This document shows positions 16,400 through 19,626 of a stretch of 19,626 nucleotides of DNA, in pieces (position 1 is the first letter of the stretch; each line of letters begins with the position of its first letter). Made by a program: the position numbers and the translations under genes. The stretch is from an uncultured Lachnospiraceae bacterium. GTDB taxonomy: Bacteria; Bacillota; Clostridia; Lachnospirales; Lachnospiraceae. The notes beneath the pieces are model-generated. The model did no database searches, was not told the DNA's origin, and was given only the letters and a program-made list of their open reading frames with translations. Location: NCBI GenBank assembly GCA_905236545.1, contig CAJOQO010000150.1, forward strand, positions 1 through 19,626, read 5' to 3'.

Positions 16400-16572
16400 A
16401 ATCCATCCTCCTTGGTTGAAACGAAGATAACTGAGTGCATGGCCAGCTGCACTGCACACAGCAGGCCACAAATCCTTTACATTTTACCCTCTATTTCACC
16501 ATTCCGATATGGAAGTATGTTTGAACAATATGTCAAAATGTCATTTCTGACGAACTGTCTCTCCTTCCCCTT
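16400..16572 (-). promoter_or_regulatory. Control region of transport operon 2
   Basis: The 337 bases between the AraC gene and this binding-protein gene hold a terminator and a control region. On the minus strand a TAAAAT box (16481-16486) is a candidate -10. The -35 position is poor but is covered by the palindrome TTCC-N5-GGAA (16502-16514). Further upstream ATGTCA occurs twice with a period of 8 (16530-16535 and 16538-16543, plus strand). Weak -35 boxes with nearby direct repeats are typical of AraC-activated promoters. All sites are candidates only. Confidence 0.4.
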
Positions 16573-16611
16573 TTCAAGAAAAAGATGCTGCATACAACTG
16601 ATACAGCATCT
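16573..16611 (-). terminator. Intrinsic terminator after AraC pair
   Basis: Arms AGATGCTG (16583-16590) and CAGCATCT (16604-16611) pair over 8 bases, and TTTTCTT follows on the minus strand. It lies about 125 bases after the stop of the second AraC gene and before the control region of transport operon 2, so it should separate the two transcripts. Confidence 0.75.
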
Positions 16612-16736
16612 CCTATACAATGTTTTATGTGATATTTGCAAACCTGCAAAACAGTGCTTCGCCCGATATTCCTTTCGTCATAATCAACACAGATATCCTT
16701 CGGTATTTTCGCGGGATCACCGTTTTGGAACCGGAA

Positions 16737-17606
16737 TCAGATCGTTCTTTCGTCAAATTGTTGTGTGACGATCCGCATCTGCTCCAGACTGAACTTACGG
16801 TACTTTCCCGGCGGCATCCCGAACATTTTCCGGAACGCCTTGGAGAAGGTTACAGGATCCTGGTAACCGCAGTCCACGGAGATCTTATCGATGGGAGTAT
16901 CCGTATGGTTCAGAAGATCTGTCGCCTTCGTCAGGCGGAACTTCAGCAGATATTCCTGCGGCGAAAGGCCCAGATGCTTCATAAAGAGCGCATACAGGTA
17001 GCCTCTCTCCACGTTTACCATCTTCGCGATCTGCGTCACCCTGACCGACGGATCGCTGTAGCAGTCCTCGATATACTGGACAGCCTGCGATACGATCCGG
17101 TTCTGTCCGGTCGGCGAACCGATCGTAACCTCCATGTCATCCAGGAGGAGTGAAAAAAAACGAAGCAGAAGACTCTGATTCATATACTGCGCCGCCCGGT
17201 TGATCTCTCTGTTGGTAAGCATCCCACGGACTACCTCCTTCAGGAGATCCGGCCTCGAGCTGTGAAAGACCAGGCTTTCCCTTCCCAGTCCGAGATCATG
17301 TACCACTTCGTCCGCGTATTTCCCATCGAAGCCGATCCAGAAATAGGTCCAGGGGTCTTTCTCATCCGCCTTGTAAAAGGTCTGCTGATCCGGAAGAATC
17401 AGGAACCCGCCGCCCTTATGCAGATGCCAGGTCTGCTGGTTGGCCATAAAGCTCCCGCAGCCGTCCAGGATAATATGAATCAGATGCGTTCCCCTGACGG
17501 CCGGCCCGTAGCTGTGCCCGCTCTCACATCGTTCATATCCGCAGTGCCTCAGCTGAAGATCGGGAAACCGGCCGGAATCGGGAAAATACAATCTGAAGTT
17601 TTCCAT
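16737..17606 (-). CDS. AraC-family regulator, second of pair
   Basis: This 289-residue transcription factor has an N-terminal cupin-type sugar-sensing domain (about 15-100; GTHLIHIILDGCGSF and GGGFLILPDQQTFYKAD are the typical strands) and a C-terminal double helix-turn-helix (about 172-272; TQIAKMVNVERGYLYALFMKHLGLSPQEYL, then ISVDCGYQDPVTFSKAFRKMFGMPPGKYR). The ATG at 17606 is chosen over an earlier one at 17660 since the latter would run back into the preceding gene and since AAAGGGTGG lies just before 17606. It starts 4 bases after the other AraC gene ends. It is followed by a terminator and then by transport operon 2, its most likely target. Confidence 0.93.
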   Translation of the reverse strand: MENFRLYFPDSGRFPDLQLRHCGYERCESGHSYGPAVRGTHLIHIILDGCGSFMANQQTWHLHKGGGFLILPDQQTFYKADEKDPWTYFWIGFDGKYADEVVHDLGLGRESLVFHSSRPDLLKEVVRGMLTNREINRAAQYMNQSLLLRFFSLLLDDMEVTIGSPTGQNRIVSQAVQYIEDCYSDPSVRVTQIAKMVNVERGYLYALFMKHLGLSPQEYLLKFRLTKATDLLNHTDTPIDKISVDCGYQDPVTFSKAFRKMFGMPPGKYRKFSLEQMRIVTQQFDERTI

Positions 17607-17610
17607 ACCT

Positions 17611-18543
17611 TTACCACCCTTTCCGCACAGAGACATTGACCTCCAGGAGACGGCTCTCATAGTTCTTGGGATCCTTCTTCCACTGATAGGGAGTCACGCC
17701 CAGAACATGCTTGAAATTGCGGTCAAAGGTTGAAACTGTGGAAAAACCGCAGTTCAGCGCCACAGTCGACATGGAATCATTGGAAGAGCGCATCATATCA
17801 CAGGCGCGCAGAACCCTCATCATATTCAGGTATTCAATCGGCGTCATGTCGATATATTCGGAAAACAGCCTGCGAAAATGCGTCTCGGAGATATGGCATT
17901 CCTCCGCCAGCCGGCTGATCCGGATCGGCTCGGAAAAATGCTTTTCCACGTACCTGAGCGCATTCTGAATCTGGCCCACTCCCGTACGCATCTGAACATC
18001 CGGCTCATCCTCATCTTTCGCGATCCGGGCAATCTCAAACAGCAGTGACAGGAGCAGTCCTCTCGTCTTCTCGATATAAAACGCTCCTTTTTTATCGATC
18101 TCGTCAAAGATCAGCTCCGCGACAGATGCCAGGGATTTGTACTGTGAAGTCGGTCCGAAGATCGCGTCTCTTCCGAGCAGCTCCAGAAAGCGTCTGCGTG
18201 TTATCTCATTGTCTCCAAAGAATTCGCGCAGCAGCATCGCCGGTTCCAGAAACAGATACTGCCAGCGTGCTTTCGTCCCCGGATCAGAATTCGTCGTATG
18301 AGGATAATTCCTTGGAATCACAGAGATCATGTCCGGTCCGAACCGTTCGACCCTTTTGTCAAGAACCAGGCTGCCCGTTCCGTAATAGCAGATCCCGATC
18401 TCCAGAAGATTATGAAAATGCAGATAATCTATCCCGTCCCCATATTCCCGGAGCCATTCATCTCCTGCCAGCGCCAGTACGCCCTCCTTCTGGGGAATAT
18501 CGTAATAGCGCAGCTCAACCTTATCCTTCTTTTTCGAACCCAT
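17611..18543 (-). CDS. AraC-family regulator, first of pair
   Basis: This 310-residue regulator has an N-terminal cupin-type domain (about 38-105; HFHNLLEIGICYYGTGSLVL and FGPDMISVIPRNYPHTT match the AraC sugar-binding fold) and a C-terminal helix-turn-helix pair (about 193-292; ISRLAEECHISETHFRRLFSEYIDMTPIEYL, then STVALNCGFSTVSTFDRNFKHVLGVTPYQWKK). The ribosome binding site is weak. It begins 20 bases after the barstar stop with no terminator between, so it probably shares the message of the barnase-barstar pair. Two AraC regulators in a row suggest each controls a different part of this island. Confidence 0.93.
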   Translation of the reverse strand: MGSKKKDKVELRYYDIPQKEGVLALAGDEWLREYGDGIDYLHFHNLLEIGICYYGTGSLVLDKRVERFGPDMISVIPRNYPHTTNSDPGTKARWQYLFLEPAMLLREFFGDNEITRRRFLELLGRDAIFGPTSQYKSLASVAELIFDEIDKKGAFYIEKTRGLLLSLLFEIARIAKDEDEPDVQMRTGVGQIQNALRYVEKHFSEPIRISRLAEECHISETHFRRLFSEYIDMTPIEYLNMMRVLRACDMMRSSNDSMSTVALNCGFSTVSTFDRNFKHVLGVTPYQWKKDPKNYESRLLEVNVSVRKGW

Positions 18544-18563
18544 CGTTTCAATTGATACCTGTT

Positions 18564-18887
18564 TTACTGATCTCCCGGCTGCTCCCCGGACAGATCATCG
18601 CGCTGTGTCAGATAAAGGTGGACAGCGGGATTGTCCTTCGATACATCCGAGATTACCCGCAGCACCTTTGCCGGATACCCGGCCGCCTCAAAACGCTCCG
18701 CCTGATCTGCCTCCACCTCAAATACCGTCTCCTCCGAAACCTCTCCCAGAAGGTCTGCAAGAGCGTCCAGATTCCCGTTGAACCAGTCAGGGAGACCCAG
18801 CTGCTGCTTCAGAAAAAGCGCCGTTTTCTCACGATCGGCAAGATGATCCGGACTGAGCCGGATCTGCCGCAAACCAGCTTTACTCAT
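18564..18887 (-). CDS. Barstar-family ribonuclease inhibitor
   Basis: This 107-residue cytoplasmic inhibitor should bind and block the barnase encoded just upstream. The key segment LPDWFNGNLDALADLLGEV (32-50) matches the barstar LPEYYG-NLDALWDCLTGWV region; D41 and D45 stand for barstar Asp35 and Asp39, the residues that fill the barnase active site. The tryptophan usually between them is alanine here. The ATG at 18887 is used: AAAGG lies 7 bases before it, and it overlaps the barnase stop by 8 bases, giving coupled translation. An in-frame ATG 6 bases earlier lacks proper spacing. The tail beyond residue 95 is longer than in classic barstar (90 residues). Confidence 0.92.
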   Translation of the reverse strand: MSKAGLRQIRLSPDHLADREKTALFLKQQLGLPDWFNGNLDALADLLGEVSEETVFEVEADQAERFEAAGYPAKVLRVISDVSKDNPAVHLYLTQRDDLSGEQPGDQ

Positions 18888-19398
18888 AATCATCCTTTCC
18901 CCACAGAAGTGTAAAGGTCTCGTAATGATCATCCGTATAGTAGATGTTCCACTCTTCGTTCTCATCGTCTCCGGAGTAGATGATCCGCTTTCCCCCGCGG
19001 GAAGATTCGCCAAGCGTATCGATGTCGCACTCATGGTACGTCCGCCCGTCTTTCTCCGGAAGAAGCTGTTCATAGTTTCCAAAGACATCTCCGCCGATGC
19101 ATTTCCCGCTGACTGTCCTGTTCAGGGCGCCGCCCTCCCAGCCTTCCAGGCGCGCTTCCTTCTTCGTCATGTAGTTCGAAGGGAGGCGATGATACTGTAC
19201 CAGATAGGCACAGACCTCATCCTTTGTGTCGTAGCTCCCGTCTTCTGTCAGCTCCATCGACTCATATTTGTCATCCTTGTCCTTCCCGGTCGACTCCCAT
19301 CCCGGCAGTTCTCCGATTGTAACCGCGTAAACAGAGGTACTCCCGATGGCAAGCACAAATATCAGAAGCAATGATACCAGCCAGATCCTGCGCTTCAT
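18880..19398 (-). CDS. Secreted barnase-type ribonuclease
   Basis: This 172-residue protein starts with a signal peptide (about 1-25, VYA then VTIG) and a 30-residue charged linker, followed by a barnase-like domain (about 58-168). It degrades single-stranded RNA; its target outside the producer is unknown. YHRLPSNYMTKKEARLEGW matches barnase YHKLPDNYITKSEAQALGW. Catalytic residues are all present: K79, E123, R134, R138 and H158, equal to barnase Lys27, Glu73, Arg83, Arg87 and His102. Unlike classic cysteine-free barnase it has three cysteines in the mature part (63, 100, 124). GGAG lies about 10 bases before the ATG, and barstar overlaps its end. Confidence 0.95.
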   Translation of the reverse strand: MKRRIWLVSLLLIFVLAIGSTSVYAVTIGELPGWESTGKDKDDKYESMELTEDGSYDTKDEVCAYLVQYHRLPSNYMTKKEARLEGWEGGALNRTVSGKCIGGDVFGNYEQLLPEKDGRTYHECDIDTLGESSRGGKRIIYSGDDENEEWNIYYTDDHYETFTLLWGKDDYE

Positions 19399-19461
19399 AG
19401 AACAGATGCTCCTTCCAAAATATGATTTCTGTCTCTCCGGATTCCCCGGATATCAACTATC

Positions 19462-19490
19462 AGAATACCTTATCTGGTTGATTTTGTAAA
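19462..19490 (-). promoter_or_regulatory. Sigma-A promoter of barnase operon
   Basis: On the minus strand TTTACA (19485-19490) and TATTCT (19462-19467) are spaced by exactly 17 bases, close to the housekeeping consensus. Transcription would start near 19455, giving a leader of about 57 bases before the barnase ATG. No repressor site is obvious. This is the best promoter in the window and probably serves barnase, barstar and both AraC genes. Confidence 0.7.
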
Positions 19491-19506
19491 TATTATGATC
19501 AATTAT

Positions 19507-19609
19507 GTTACTATTCACGGCCGATCTGAGTCTTTGCATCTGACGCGTCAGGCTTGCCTGTAAGCGGCAGTACAAAGCTCAGATCATGGCCGCGAAGCGG
19601 GAACTTCCC
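19507..19609 (+). repeat. Structured dispersed repeat, copy 2
   Basis: This is the second copy of the element at 5755-5860, same orientation. The same long hairpin can be drawn: GGCC (19519-19522 with 19588-19591), GATCTGAG (19523-19530 with 19578-19585), CTTTG with CAAAG (19532-19536 with 19573-19577), CTG/CAG, CGC/GCG and CAGG/CCTG around CTTG (19553-19556). A T-G pair of copy 1 becomes T-A here, keeping the stem. The similarity ends in GCGGGAACTTCCCC without the T-tract of copy 1. It lies 17 bases beyond the barnase -35 box, near the window edge. Confidence 0.85.
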
Positions 19610-19626
19610 CACAACCGGGAACAGAA

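Noticed and set aside
16515..16536. TTGACA (16531-16536, minus strand) as a -35 box
   Set aside because: No acceptable -10 hexamer lies 16-18 bases downstream, so it was not called as a promoter.

Overview
The window reads as a carbohydrate-use island from a Gram-positive gut- or rumen-type member of the Firmicutes, most likely a Clostridia/Lachnospiraceae relative. The grounds are the moderately GC-rich sequence, strong AGGAGG-type ribosome binding sites, GTG and TTG starts, CUT1 sugar transporters without a local ATPase, a YesL-type membrane protein, AraC-type regulators, and Firmicutes-style barnase and barstar proteins. Every supported gene lies on the minus strand, so transcription runs from high to low coordinates. 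No rRNA, tRNA, CRISPR array, transposase or phage gene was seen.

From the right edge in the direction of transcription: a 100-bp structured repeat (19507-19609); a consensus promoter; a secreted barnase-type ribonuclease and its barstar inhibitor, overlapping by 8 bases; two AraC-family regulators that follow barstar by 20 and then 4 bases; a terminator. Next comes a CUT1 importer operon (binding protein, MalF-like and MalG-like permeases) closed by a strong hairpin. A three-gene overlapping set follows: a membrane-anchored protein of unknown function, a YesL/DUF624 membrane protein and a GH36 alpha-galactosidase. After another hairpin there is a second CUT1 importer (binding protein, MalF, MalG), then a second copy of the structured repeat (5755-5860). 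Last come a large unassigned hydrolase-like protein, a 69-residue zinc-ribbon protein and a 1113-residue GH2 beta-galactosidase. Bases 1-248 hold no supported gene but contain direct and inverted repeats.

Taken together, the two importers would bring in galactose-containing oligosaccharides, and the intracellular alpha- and beta-galactosidases (neither has a signal peptide) would trim them from both linkage types. The AraC pair is the obvious candidate for sensing these sugars. The ATPase must come from elsewhere, as with MsmX-type shared ATPases. Both binding proteins have signal peptides without a lipobox cysteine, which is unusual for this cell type.

The features most worth following up are the structured repeat pair in direct orientation that brackets 13.7 kb, the barnase-barstar pair apparently co-transcribed with sugar regulators, the hydrolase-like protein of unassigned family with its overlapping zinc-ribbon partner, and the membrane protein that pairs with YesL.
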